Positions 1 to 11,181 of a stretch of 64,000 nt of DNA are shown here, piece by piece. Within the stretch, counting starts at the first letter, position 1; every line of letters begins with the position of its first letter. A program made the position numbers and the translations under genes. The stretch spans positions 325,322-389,321 of the forward strand of contig JAAOMT010000283.1 of NCBI GenBank assembly GCA_016748015.1, read 5' to 3'. The notes beneath the pieces are model-generated. The model ran no database searches. It was not told the DNA's origin and saw only the letters and a list, made by a program, of their open reading frames with translations. Source of the stretch: Geosiphon pyriformis. Lineage: Eukaryota; Glomeromycota; Glomeromycetes; Archaeosporales; Geosiphonaceae.

Positions 1-74
1 CACCTGAACCAATGGTTCAAGACCCTCTACAACAAAACATTCTGATTGCCCTCCAAGGTATACAGACTGCTTTA

Positions 75-2503
75 AAAAAAAAGTAGAAATAAACTCTTTC
101 TCTCCTAAATTTCATGACCACAAATAGAGCTAAGAGTAAAAAAGTTGCAAACATTACTTTTCTTATAGTGACTAATAAAGTTTTAATACGAGAGGGTCTC
201 TCTGTTATTGAAGCAGCTAGACAAAACATTCTGGCAACATTTCCTTTAAAAATAATAGTAATAAGCTGCCTTTAGCAGCTTCTAGTTCATTTTCTTCACC
301 TTTGGCTGGTAGTTTTTCTCCAGTCAAAGTTCCTTCAAAAAAACACACTCAAGTTAGTTCCAGTGTTGTCTCCACTACTTTAAAAAGCCCAAAGATTTTT
401 AATAACAGACTAGTCAACAAGTTGGTCTTTCCTGCTCTCATCACTCCCACTATTACTTCTATTACTACTGCTTTACAAATGGCCGTGAAAGCAAAAAATT
501 CCAAAAAACAGCAGCAGGCAGTCACAACTGCTATGGTCACACCAAACCCCTTTGTAGTTTCAGATGAGATCTTCAGTAAGATCTCCACAGCAGCAGCCAG
601 CCCTCTTCCTGATATGGATGGCAACAGCAGTGGCACATCTCCCAAGATGGGCCAAGATCAACCACTGGCTGTGTTGCTTAATGTGGTATTTTCCAGCAGA
701 TCATCGCCAATTTCAGTAAAAAAACAGTCCATCAATCCAGATGATCTCAAAGATTGGGCTGATCAAATGGAAATGGAATCAACTGTTCCTTCCCTAGTTT
801 CTGGTGCTGCTGATGGTGATGCTTGGGAAAATGTGAATGGTCATCAGAGGTTCTTTGGTTGGGTGGCCTCCAATCTAGTATCTGGAGCTACATTCAAGAT
901 CAAAATGGCCCTGCTTGGTTCTTTGTTTCAGTTACTGCCTGTTTGTATTGGGCTTAAGTCAGTTTTACGAAATGCTATTAAGTTGTTCTGTATGGAATTT
1001 GCATCTTAGGAGTGTCTAAATAATGCCACCAAAGTGGCCATCAGTGATGAGGTGTTTTTGACCACTCTTAAGATTGCATGGTCTTCTGGTGTGGCCTCTG
1101 TTTCTTCCCCTTCTTTGTCAGTTGCACTGTGCAACATACCTTTGGGTATCTCTTCTGATGACATCAAAACTGCTCTTGGCATTTTTGGTGTTGTCACTTC
1201 TATGAAGTTGAAGCCTGCAATATGCTGTGGTTAATTTTAAGAACATTTCTTCTGCTGCTGCTGCTCTCTCTAACTAGTCTGTATTGGTCAGAAAAGATAG
1301 TGTTAGGATTCTTCCTGTTGCCAACCAAAAGGAGGTTATTTTCTCAAGAAATGTATTCAAAACTAAGTTGGTCAATCTTTCATTTGGCTGTACTGCCTTT
1401 GAGATAAGTAATTTGGTCACCCAAGTTGGTGGCCGTATGTGTTCATTCTTTGCTTCCCTGAATCTTATCGATGTCAACACTTTGCTGTAATTACCTTTGA
1501 TTCTTTGGAATCTCTAAATGTTGCTGTGTTAAAAACTGGTACCTTGTGTGGTTGTTGCATTTGGTGGGAAACTCCTGGGTGTTGCTACTGTTACAGATGT
1601 CAAGACTTGGATCATTTGGCCATGGACTGCAAGAAGTTGCCTCTTTCCACACCCAAACTCTACTTTAATACTTTTGGTGGCCCCAAAATTTTCAAACCTT
1701 CATTTGCTGAATCTAAATTTTATGCCAAAGCTGCTGCTTTTGTGGTTTCTCCTGGTGCTGCTGCTGCTAATATGAACTTGGATCTTGGTGGTCCTTCCAA
1801 AACTACACCACTTATGGTGCCTGCTATATCTTCTGTTTCTAAGTCTGCTGTTGAATCTAGGTTGGCTTCCTTGGAATCCCATCTTAGTGAACTCTCTGTG
1901 TTGATAAAATCCTTAGTTGAATTTGTTGGTGCTCTTGTTACATTGGTTACTAAACTGCTGTCTATTCCAACTGCCATGGATGTGTCAGTTAAGAAATGTG
2001 TGAATGGTTTGGCTAAGCAAAATAAAGGCTTGGCTGTTGTTGTTTCTGTGATGCAGAGAAGCATTACACACCTTGAGAAAAGATGTAAACAGGCTGGCTT
2101 GGAGGATGGATCAGATGTTGATGACATGGTTGATAATAATGATGATGATGATAAAAATTTTTCAGTTTATGATAATACCTTTGATGTTATGATGTATCTA
2201 TGAGAAGATTAGCCTTCTAGTATCAAATCCAGTCCTGATCAAACTGCTAAGTGGATGAGTAGTATGGTTAAGAATAGTCATGAGCTTGTTAGCATTATGG
2301 GTAAAATGTATGAATTAGAAATGTTTGATACATTAAGTAGCAAAGGTAGTATTAGCATGTAGTTAGGGCTTTCCACTAAGTAGTTAGCTGCATCTTGTAA
2401 ACTTTGTATTATTGGGTAAGCTGGCTTTATGAAAGTGCCAACTTTATTGTTAGACAAAACTAATAAACAATCAGTGTGGCTACATGTTAACATAAAAAAA
2501 AAA
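75..2503 (+). mobile_element. L1: ORF1-only poly(A) retroelement inserted in G1 gag
   Basis: The copy is flanked by a perfect 14-bp duplication (TACAGACTGCTTTA at 61-74 and 2504-2517) whose two halves restore a continuous gag sequence. It starts with an A-rich stretch before the family 5' motif AAACTCTTTCTCTCC at 91 and ends ATGTTAACAT plus an A-tract (2494-2503). AATAAA lies about 25-30 nt before the tail. A 10-20 bp duplication plus a poly(A) end is the signature of target-primed reverse transcription. No endonuclease or RT coding is present. Confidence 0.93.
114..2362 (+). pseudogene. L1 ORF1-like RNA-binding protein, broken
   Basis: The frame opens with MTTNRAKSKK and follows the L3 protein throughout: Ser/Thr/Lys-rich N-terminal region, first RRM-like domain, second RRM-like domain, CCHC knuckle (CYRCQDLDHLAMDC near 1590-1630), coiled coil and acidic run. 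It is broken by a one-base deletion in an A-run near 250, a CAG-to-TAG stop at 1007-1009, and a short deletion near 1217 inside the first RRM-like domain. The codon before the C-terminal extension is TGA (about 2201), as in several other copies. The longest open pieces are 302-1009 and 1439-2203. Confidence 0.85.
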
Positions 2504-3385
2504 TACAGACTGCTTTAGGGCGAAGAAACAACACCTCATTACTATTATTCAGAGGTAATGTTCAAGATCCAATTGAATGGTTGGATGATTTTGAAAGAGC
2601 TGCCACAGCAAACCAATATGATAATGAATACAAGTTCCAAATTGTTGGTGGCTACATCCAAGGCTCTCCTGCTACTTGGTTCTCACAAGAAACCAATGCT
2701 AATGCTCAGCAAAGAATCATTAAATGGGCACTGACAAATGCTGGAGAAGACAACACCTCTTTTACTACCCAGTTTGAAACTAAATTTAGAACTCCCATCT
2801 TAATCTCAAAATGGCATATGGAATTAGAAAGAAGAACTCAAGACTCTGGTGAGGTTGTGACAGAATATGCCAAAGCAATAAGAAAACTTATTAAATGGGT
2901 AGACTCTGGAAGAAATTGGACAGAAAAGCAGAAAATACATTCCTTTACAAAAGGACTGAGAACTGATTTATCATATGCTCTTTGGCCCCTTCTGGCCTTG
3001 AAAGATAATCCCACAATGGACATGGCCATTGAACTTGCTCAGAAAATAGAAGACAATTAAAAGATGCATCTAGGATCCACATTTCCAGTTTTTGCTCCTG
3101 TTCCTGTTATGGCTTCTGCTCCCCAAATGGCTGCTACCTCTTTTACTGCCCAAACTCAAGACTCAAATGAACAGTTAATAGATAGACTTATAGCTAATCT
3201 TGCCTGGCTATTAGAACCATTGGCCCAAACAGTTAGAAAGAATCAACAATCCTAAAAACCCAGATTTGAACTTCATTTCAATTAGCCCCAATAACCACCA
3301 TATCAAAGACAGCAAAATCATGGCCCACCTGTGTGCTATTGTTGTGGACTAACTGAACACTTCTCAAGAAACTGCAACAATCCTC
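2504..3385 (+). pseudogene. G1 gag (capsid/nucleocapsid) 3' part
   Basis: Gag coats and packages the element RNA. After the L1 target repeat the frame continues through the capsid region (PIEWLDDFERA, GYIQGSPATWFSQET, FRTPILISKWHMELERRTQ), typical of retrotransposon Gag, with an open piece at 2581-3060. A TAA at 3058-3060 stands where G4 reads CAA. The frame resumes at 3064 (MHLGSTFPVF), and a nucleocapsid knuckle CYCCGLTEHFSRNC lies near 3340-3384 behind further stops. The first 24 codons of this capsid region lie at 1-74, before L1. Confidence 0.88.
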
Positions 3386-3691
3386 CATTGCTCTCTCCAG
3401 CTTCTAGAAACAATGACAATCAAAACAACAGAACCATTAACAATAATGTTCCCAACCAAAGAACCAATCATCTCAACATCAATTTTTTTGGATAGGATCT
3501 CCTAGTTAAAGCCACTGTTTATCAGCTTTTAAACTGGTAGGCACACCTCCAAAGGATGAGAGTGCAAGCCAACCAGAAAAAACCTCTTTTATGCTTTTAA
3601 CCTAACTGATGATGATCATGATATAGATAAACTAGCAATCAACATCTCTGAATCAACCAAAAAGAAGAAGAAAGCCAAGGTTGATTTCGTC

Positions 3692-4258
3692 TTGGACCCA
3701 AACAAAGCATCCAAATCATCTGCTGATAACAATGAGCCACCAAAGGCTAAGGTTTTTAAAAATCCTCCAAAGTTAGAACCCCCAAAAATTGTACAAAAAT
3801 CTGGACCCTATTCTGTTGTTAAAGATCTCATGGAAACCCCCAGCACCAACAAATGCCCTCACCAAGCTGGACTTGTTGATAACAGCAATGTCACCCCTCT
3901 GATTTGTAAAGCCCAAGTGGCTGGTTACTTTATTAATCTGATTCTAGATAGTAGATCATCTGTTAGTGTAATTGCCAAACATTTTCTTGAAGCAATTGGC
4001 AGAAAGATTGATGAGCCTTCCACAAGACCAATGACTAATGTACATGGTAACAAGAAGAAAGGCCTGGACATAGCCAAAGCTATTTCTGTTCGCATCAATG
4101 GTATTAGCATTGAAACAGATATGGAAGTATCTGAAACAAAAAAGTACACCATTATTGTTGGTAATGAATGGCTTAAAAAAGCCAAAGCATTACTTGACTA
4201 TGAACTTTGTGAGCTAACCATCAGATGTGGTGAGAAACCCATTGTGGTTAAATGCTGA
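3692..4258 (+). pseudogene. G1 retropepsin-like aspartic protease
   Basis: The product would cleave the Gag-Pol polyprotein. A Lys-rich leader (DPNKASKSS) precedes a retropepsin fold: LICKAQVAGYFINLILDS, then SSVSVIAKHF, and the C-terminal IIVGNEWLKKAKALLDYE typical of Ty3-class proteases. The catalytic Asp-Ser-Gly reads DSR here (GGA to AGA), which should inactivate it; G4 keeps DSG. The region between 3385 and 3692 is decayed gag-protease linker with no long frame. L2 lies about 100 bp downstream. Confidence 0.85.
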
Positions 4259-4365
4259 CATTAGACAACTCCTCCAGTACCCAAGCAGAATCAAGAAGAA
4301 GAACAATCAGATGAATCAGATAATAATAAGAGCAATAAAAAAGAAGATCAAGAACCAGAAGAAAC

Positions 4366-6807
4366 AAAACAAAAACTCTTTCTCTCCTAAATTTCATGAC
4401 CACGAATAGAGCTAAGAGTAAAAAAGTTGCAAATGTTACTTTTCCTATAGTAACTAATAAAGTTTCAACACGAGAGGGTTTTTCTGTTATTGAAGCAGCT
4501 AGACAAAACATTTTGGCAACATTTTTTTTAAAAAATAATAGTAATAAGCTGCCTTTAACGGCTTCTGGTTCATTTTCTTCACTTTTGGCTGGTAGTTTTT
4601 CCTCAGTCAAAGTTTCTTCAAAAAGACACACTTGGGTTAGTCCCAGTGTTGTCTCCACTACTTCAAAAAGCCCAAAGATTTTTAATAACAGGCCAGTCAA
4701 CAAGTTGGTCTTTCCTGCTCTCACCACTCTCACTACTACTTTACAAATGGCCATGAAAGCCAAAAATTCCAAAAAACAGCAGTAGGCAGTCGCAACTGCT
4801 ATGGTCACACCAAACTCCTTTGTAGTTCCAGATGAGATCTTTGGTAAGATCTCCACAGCAGCAGCCAGCCCTATTCCTGATATGGATGGCAACAGCAGCG
4901 GCACATCTCTCAAGATGGGCCAAGATCAACCACTGGCTGTGTTGCCTGATGTGGTACTCTTCGGCAGATTATCACCAATCCTAGTAACAAAACAGTCCAT
5001 CAATCCAGATGATCTCAAAGATTGGGCTGATCAAATGGAAATGGAATCAACTGTCACCCCCCCCCCCAGTTTCTGGTGCATCTGATGCTGGTGCTTGGGT
5101 GAATGTGAGTGGACGTCAAAGGTTCTCTGGTTGGGTGGCCTCCAATCTTGTACCTGGTACTACGTTTAAGATCAAGATGGCTTTGCTTAGTTCTTTGTTT
5201 CAGTTGCTGCCTGGTTGTATTGGGCTTAAATCTGTTTTACAAGATGCTGTCAAGTTGTTCTGTGTGGAATTTGCATCTCAGGAGTATCTAAATGGTGCTA
5301 CCAAAGTGGCCATTGGTGATGAGGTTTTTTTGACCACTCTTAAGATTGTACAGTCTTTAGGAGTGACCTCTGTTTCTTCCTCTTCTTTGTCAGTTGCACT
5401 GCGTGATGTACCTTTGGGTACCTCTTCTGATAACATTAAATTGGCTCTTGGCATTTTTGGTGTTGTCACTTCTGTTAAGTTGAAGTCTGCTGGCTTATGG
5501 CAATATGCTGTGGTTAACTTTAAGGACATTTTTTCTGCTGCTGCTGCTCTCTCTAACTGGTCTGTGTTGGTCAGAAAAGATAGTGTTAGGATTTTTCCTA
5601 TTGCCAACCAAAAGGAGGTTATCTTCTCAAGAGATGCTTTCAAAGCTAAGCTGGTTAATCTTCTATTTGGCTGCACTGCATTTGAGATAAGTGATCTGGT
5701 CTCCCAAGTTGGTAGCCATACATGCTTTATTCCCCACTTCCCTGATTCTTATCAATGTTAATGCTTTGCTGTGGTCACCTTTGATTCCTTGGAATCTTTA
5801 AATGCTGCTGTTTCAAAAACCAGTACCTTACATGGCTGTTACATCTGGTGGGAAACTCCTGGATGTTGTTGCTGCTATAAATGTCAAAATTTAGATCATT
5901 TGGCTGTGGACTGCAAGGTGTTGTCACCTCTCCCTCCCAAACTCTCTTCTAATTATGCTGGTGGTCCCATCATTTTCAAGTCATCCCACATTGGAGCTAA
6001 ATCTTATGCCAAAGCTGCCACCTCTGTGGTTCCTCCTGTTGCTGCTGCTGCTGCTAATACGGGTCTGGCTTTCAGTACCTCTCCCAAGGTTGTGGTGCTG
6101 CTGTTGCCAGTTGCCTCCTCTGGTTTAGATCTTGCTGTTAATGCTAGATTGGCTTCTCTGGAAACCCAACTTAGTAAACTGTCTTTGTTGATCAAATCTA
6201 TAGTTGAGCCTGTGGGTTCTTTGGTTGCATTAGTTACTATGTTATTGTCTACTCCACCAGTTATGGCTGAGGCAATGAAGAAAAGTGTGATCGGATTGGG
6301 AAACCAAATTAAGGCTGTTCATGCTGTGGCTTCTGTGCTGCAAAAAGAAGTGAGGGCCCTCAAGTTGAGGAGTAGGAAAGTACAATATAACATATCTGAT
6401 GATAAAAACATGGATGATGATGATAATAATAATGATGATGATGATGGTGATGCTAAAGATTTTTTGGTCTATGATGATATATTTGATGCGATGATGGAGT
6501 TATGAGATGTTCAATCCTCTAATATCAACTCTGATCCAGATCAGACGGCTAAGTGGATGAGCAGTCTTGTTAAGAATAGTCATGAACTGGTATGTATTAT
6601 GGGTAAAATGTATGAATTAGATATGTTTAATACATTAGGTAGCAAAGGTAGTACTAGCATATAGTTAGGGCTTTCCATTTGTGATTAACCACATCTTGTA
6701 ATATGTATTATTGGGTGAGCTGGCTTTATGAAACCACCACATTACTGTGGACTAACTAATAAACAACTGGTGTGGCTACACGTTAACAAAAAAAAAAAAA
6801 AAAAAAA
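4366..6807 (+). mobile_element. L2: ORF1-only poly(A) retroelement inserted behind G1 protease
   Basis: The target duplication CAGAAGAAAC occurs at 4356-4365 and 6808-6817. The element starts at about 4366 (AAAACAAAAACTCTTTC), its ATG is at 4396, and it ends GTTAAC plus about 20 A. The flanks rejoin into the host linker (GAAGAAACTGCTGAACTC), as in the uninterrupted G5 copy. It has a full-length structure but a frameshifted ORF. Confidence 0.93.
4396..6664 (+). pseudogene. L2 ORF1-like protein, frameshifted at a poly-C run
   Basis: Same domain order as L3. The frame MTTNRAKSKK runs to a CAG-to-TAG stop near 4783, resumes at 4801-5085, then shifts at an 11-C run (about 5057-5067) into the frame 5009-5761, which holds both RRM-like domains. 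A TAA near 5760 precedes 5771-6505, which holds the knuckle CYKCQNLDHLAVDC, the coiled coil and an acidic Asp/Asn run. TGA near 6503 ends the main frame; L4 and L5 read TGG there and continue about 50 residues more. It is the second-best preserved copy in the left half of the window. Confidence 0.85.
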
Positions 6808-6817
6808 CAGAAGAAAC

Positions 6818-8075
6818 TGCTGAACTCACTTATACCATCTTCACCAGCAATAACAAGCCACTGGACAATGTTAAAGCTGACAAAAAAGGAATTATGGTAA
6901 ATGGCAAACTGGTCTGCTGGCCCTACTATGATATTCTCAGAAGAATCTTTGACAAAAAACCTAGCAAAAAAGCAAAATACAGTTATTGATGACATGGCCC
7001 TTGTGCATGGTGCTGGTGTAATAAACTTTTGTATTCACCAAGTGATGAATGCAAATCCTGCCTAATCTACTACAAAAATTGGAAACCAATTAGCTTGATA
7101 CCTTGAGAATGAACCACCTAAAATCCAATTACTAGTTGTAAAACAAAGAGAACCTTCTCTTGAAGAAAGAAAAATGGACATTGAAAATATGTTGGCTAGA
7201 AATAGCCCAGTTATCTCAAAAGAAGATGATGCCCCTGGACAAACCCATGTGATACAACACACCATCACTACCAAAGAAACTCACCCCATCTATTTGAAGC
7301 CTTATCAATCCAATTGACACAATGATGAGTTTATTAAGAAAGAAATAAACCAGATAAAAGATCTTGGATTCATACAAGAAACCAAGAGTGAATGGGATTT
7401 CTCAATTGTAGTGGTATCCAAGAAAGATGGAACCCTATGCTTCTGTGTTGACTACTGCCAATTAAATAGCCACTTCCCAAAATTGATGCAATGCTAGATA
7501 AATTCAATGGTGCTGCTTTCTTCTCAACCATTGATTTAACTGCTGGATTCTGGCAAGTAGAGATGGATCCAGAAAGCAGAAAGAAAACTGCCTTTATTAC
7601 CAAGTATGGCACCTATGAATTCACAGTCATGCCTTTTGGTCTCACCAATGCTCCTCTCATCTTTCAACGCCTAATGGATAAAGTGTTTGAATCAGTAAAA
7701 GAAAACTTTGTTCTGGTTTACTTGGACGACATAATAGTATATTCAAAAACCTGGGATGAACACCTTGAACATTTACAGAAGGTTTTTGACCTGCTAAAAA
7801 ATGCTGGCCTTAAGATCAACCCAATCAAATCTTTTTTTGGACGCCAATCCATTCAATTCCTTGGTCATTTTATTACAAAAGATGGAATCTTTCCTGACCC
7901 AGCTAAAGTTAAAAAAGTTCAAAACATTAGACAACCAATGAATGTTTCTGAACTACATTTTTTTCTTGGTTTGGTCTCTTACTATTGCAAATTTATCAAG
8001 GATTTCTTCAAAATTGCCTTTTTCCTCAATCAGCTACTCAAGAAAAATGTCAATTATTACTGGGGCACTCATTAA
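6818..8075 (+). pseudogene. G1 Pol linker and reverse transcriptase
   Basis: RT copies element RNA into DNA. 6818-7310 is a conserved but untyped linker with a Cys/Trp-rich stretch (LVCWPYYDILRR, HGPCAWC). The RT N-terminus follows (NDEFIKKEINQ, VVVSKKDGTLCFCVDY), then a small deletion near 7470 removes the RDMYP motif and shifts the frame. The open piece 7491-8075 holds the palm: FFSTIDLTAGFWQVEM (first catalytic Asp), VMPFGLTNAP, and VYLDDIIVYS with the YxDD active site. Palm catalytic residues are intact but the ORF is not. Confidence 0.9.
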
Positions 8076-8526
8076 CAAAAAGCTTTTGAATTTTTGAAGG
8101 AAAAACTTGTTACTGAACCAATTCTCAAACAACCAAATCTGGACCAATCTTTTATTCTCCACACTGATGCATCTGGCTATAGACTTGGTACTGTCCTTTT
8201 ACAAAAAGATGAAAATGGCAGAGAACATGCCATAGCATATGCCAGTAGATCCCTTACACCAGCAGAAAAGAACTAATTAGTTACTAAACAAGAATGTTTA
8301 GCAGTAGTTTGGGCTACCAACTACTGGGATCAATATCTTCTTGGTGCAAAATTCTTAGTGGTAATAGATCATCAAGCCTTGGTTTGGCTGTACAATAAAA
8401 AGAAGCTAGAACACAAAAGAATAACTTGCTAGATACTTCACTTGGATGAATTCGACTATGATATTCAACACTACAAAGGAACAAATCATCAAAATGCTGA
8501 TGCTCTATCTAGACTTACCATCCAGT
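8076..8526 (+). pseudogene. G1 RNase H domain
   Basis: This domain removes the RNA strand of the RNA:DNA hybrid. A TAA stop opens the segment where other copies read HQQKAFEILKEKL. The catalytic set is recognisable: LHTDASGYRLG (Asp), KQECLAVVWA (Glu), then VVIDHQALVWL and NHQNADALSR (Asp). In-frame stops occur near 8274 and at a TGG-to-TAG change near 8431. It follows RT directly in the same polyprotein. Confidence 0.88.
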
Positions 8527-8586
8527 GACAGTACAACCTCTTAAACCAAACCAACTTAATTATTAGTAACTCCTTTACAAACAAAC

Positions 8587-9905
8587 ATGATAATGGACTT
8601 GGACAACGACTCTGCCTTAATGGAATTTTTGGGTAAAGAACAATACTTACTGGAATACACTCGACAGCAAAGAGAACATTTGCACAAACAATCAAATTTC
8701 TATTTGATTCACCAGAACCAGCTATATAAAAGAAATAGAAAAGACCCTGACCGCCCCCAGAGAGTCATCAGATTTGAAGAAAGAGAAATTGTAATATACA
8801 ACATGCACACTGATCCATTAGCTAAACACTTTGGAAAAACAAAGACATTCAGAAAACTTTAGCTTACTATTATTGGCCTATCTTGAGAAAAGACATTGCT
8901 AAATACACCAAAACCTGTAACATCTGCCAAAGAAGAGGCAAACCCAATCACAAAGAAGATATCCATCCAATCTCTATTAGTCAACCATTTGACAGAATTG
9001 GTATAGATGTTGTTGGACTTTTAACAATAACTCCTGATGGCAACAGATATATTATCACAGCTACCAACTATCTTACAAAGTAAGTAGAAGCAAGAGCCAC
9101 CTCAGACCAAACAGCAGTCTCAATAGCCAATTTTATTTATGAAGATATCATCTGCCATTATGGCTGCCCCAAAGAACTTTTATCTGATAGAGGAAAAGCT
9201 TTTCTCAGTACACTGGTTGAAGAACTTTGTAGAAAAATGGGAATACATCATAAACTTTCCTCCCCTTATCACCCCTAAACAAATGGTCTAGTAGAACGTT
9301 TCAATAGAACACTGTGTGAAACCCTAGCCAAAACCAGTGAAAAAACAAACTTATGAGACAAAGTACTGACTTCAGCTTTGTTTGCTTATAAAACTGTAAA
9401 TTATGACATAACAAGTTATGAACCTTTTTATCTGTTCTATGGATGCATGGCAATACTACCAATAGAAACTGATATTAAAACAATACCCTTTGAAGAGATT
9501 ACAATAGGAAATTAGAAAGACATTTTGCAAAGAAGACTTGGTACTATTCTTAACTCCTTGGTAAAAACATGAATAATTGCTTTTGAAAAAATAAAACAGT
9601 TCCAAGAAAAGCTTAAGAAAAAGAAAACCTATAAAACACTTTCTTTAAGTGTTGGTAACTTAGTTTTAGAATACCATTTTGACAGAGACAATGTTTATAG
9701 TGATAAATTTTCTAGCCAGTGGAAAAGACCCTTTATAGTTAACAAAGTTTTGAACAATGGTTCTTATATTCTTCAAGATCAATCTGGAACAATCTTCAAT
9801 GATCATTCTGTTCATGATACACGACTCAAGAAATACCATAAACAACCTGATTGGCTGCCTGTTGTGGTAATACTGATTCAAATGATCAGCAAAAATCAAG
9901 TATAA
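8587..9905 (+). pseudogene. G1 integrase
   Basis: Integrase inserts the cDNA into the genome. The H2C2 zinc module is visible (MHTDPLAKHFG, then KTCNICQRRG), followed by the D,D,E core: GIDVVG, LSDRGKAF and VERFNRT. The C-terminal part (KKKTYKTLSLSVGNLVLEY, WKRPFIVNKVL) is the usual DNA-binding tail; no chromodomain is seen. Stops include TGG-to-TAA after YLTK near 9082, CAA-to-TAA in HPQTNG and a TGA after the VK-T codons near 9571. The last codons overlap ORF3. Confidence 0.88.
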
Positions 9906-10592
9906 ATAAATGCACTATTCCCAAAACAGAGGTATCTTCAATCGACATGAACAATTATTTTCTAGATCAAAACATTCAAAACGTTTTCTATACTTTTCAT
10001 GAGTATTGGATCAAAAACTATCCAAATGCTACTCTGACCATTAGAAAACAAACCATCATAACTGATAACAGTGGAACACATACTGTTATTAGACCAAAGA
10101 AAATCACTACCAGAAGAGAAAGAATTGGTAGTAAAATGGACAAATATCTGTTGGAAAGTATAACAGCAGCTATACTCCTACCTTCCAACACAATTGGAAA
10201 AACACTTATCCATAGACAAAAACTTGTCATATGGAAGACAATTAAAACTCTATGGTCGTCTTGGTGAAATCATAGAGGATATGAAACTCATGAAGAAAAC
10301 AAATTCAGAAATACAGGCAGAAATTTTGGGCATTATATGGTTAGATGTTCCAAGAGTTTTAACTATTGCTAAAAGAGTCAAAACTCTAATACAAAGATTT
10401 GGTCTCTTGAATACAAAACTCATTTTGCCTCAAGTGTTATATATCTTATTGACAAAAGACTTCAACAAACTAGTTAGCTTTAAGTTAGATAAAACTTTTC
10501 CAATAGATTATACCATAAATAGCTTAATTTCGCCAGAGCTCAATCTCTTTGAAGAGGATGATGTTATGGTTGAAACTTATACTTCTTATTAA
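9851..10592 (+). pseudogene. G1 ORF3, extra gene after integrase, frameshifted
   Basis: I do not recognise this protein family. The frame overlaps the last 55 nt of the integrase frame and ends 31 nt inside the 3' LTR. An 11-nt deletion near 10205 shifts it, leaving 9851-10267 and 10194-10592. The first codon is TTG, and the first ATG lies 32 codons in (MNNYFLDQN). The product is polar, with a basic patch (KKITTRRERIGSKMDKY) and a mostly helical-looking C-terminal half, and has no signal peptide or membrane segment. Homologous frames follow integrase in G2, G3, G5 and G8. Confidence 0.75.
10551..10561 (+). promoter_or_regulatory. Polypurine tract of G1
   Basis: GAAGAGGATGA lies immediately before the LTR start TGTTATGG. 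G3 has GGAGAGGATGA at 21161-21171, and G5 has the same on the minus strand. This is the expected position of the plus-strand primer. The tract is also coding, reading EDD near the ORF3 C-terminus. Confidence 0.7.
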
Positions 10593-11181
10593 TTATCACA
10601 TGTATTAGCCACTGATGTCATATAAATAAGCCATTCTATTTTTAGTAAGTAATCATTGACCTGATTAATGACCTAACTGTTGAACTGATCATTGACCACT
10701 TTTGACAACTATATAAGCAATGAATCTCTTAGCTGTAGAAAAGCATGTTCAAAATAATCAAGAATAAATAAAATAACAACTTACATCTCAATCCTTCTCT
10801 TATTGCTAATTTCCCTTTCCCTACTTTCAAGTATCTGAACATCTTAAAGATAAAAGAAACATGTAATTGCAGCATTTGAAGATTATTGAATAAAATGTGA
10901 CTGAAGAGTACATCTGATACTTGATATTGAATTCTAAGAGCACTGACATGAGCCATAGAATTATACCAAGTGTGATCATTTGTTGACAGTATGGACTATC
11001 CCTCTACCTTCAGATTCCCTGGTTATCTTTGAAAAGTATAGTGACTGAAATATTTTATGAGACTGATCTCGCACATTGAATCAATTTGCTCTTTGAAGTT
11101 GAATTCCCTTTGATTATTTCTATTATCCTACAATCCTGTTCTCTCTTGCTATCTGTTAGCTTGTTACTGCGACTCATAACA
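10562..11181 (+). repeat. 3' LTR of G1
   Basis: It starts TGTTATGGTTGAAAC and ends GACTCATAACA, so it has TGTTA/TAACA inverted ends. It contains a 12-bp repeat array (about 10651-10698), a TATA box (TATATAA at 10711-10717) and AATAAA-type signals near 10768. Its 620 bp compare with 676-678 bp in G3 and G4. ORF3 ends inside its first 31 bp. Confidence 0.9.

Larger units (their letters stand above)
1..11181 (+). mobile_element. G1: Ty3/gypsy-like LTR retrotransposon, 5' end outside window, carrying nested L1 and L2
   Basis: Order along the plus strand is gag, aspartic protease, linker, reverse transcriptase, RNase H, integrase, ORF3 and 3' LTR, which is Ty3/gypsy order because integrase lies after RNase H. 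The 5' LTR and gag start lie left of the window. Gag is split by L1 and the segment behind the protease by L2, each flanked by a perfect target-site duplication. Many stops and frameshifts (gag, the stretch before RT, integrase, ORF3) show that it is dead. The five bases after its 3' LTR (GTATC, 11182-11186) are the expected target duplication in C1, but the partner copy lies off the window. Confidence 0.9.

Noticed and set aside
9600-9905. Chromodomain at the integrase C-terminus
   Set aside because: The tail ends in a short basic region (KPFIVNKVL-type) and then ORF3; no aromatic-cage motif is visible.
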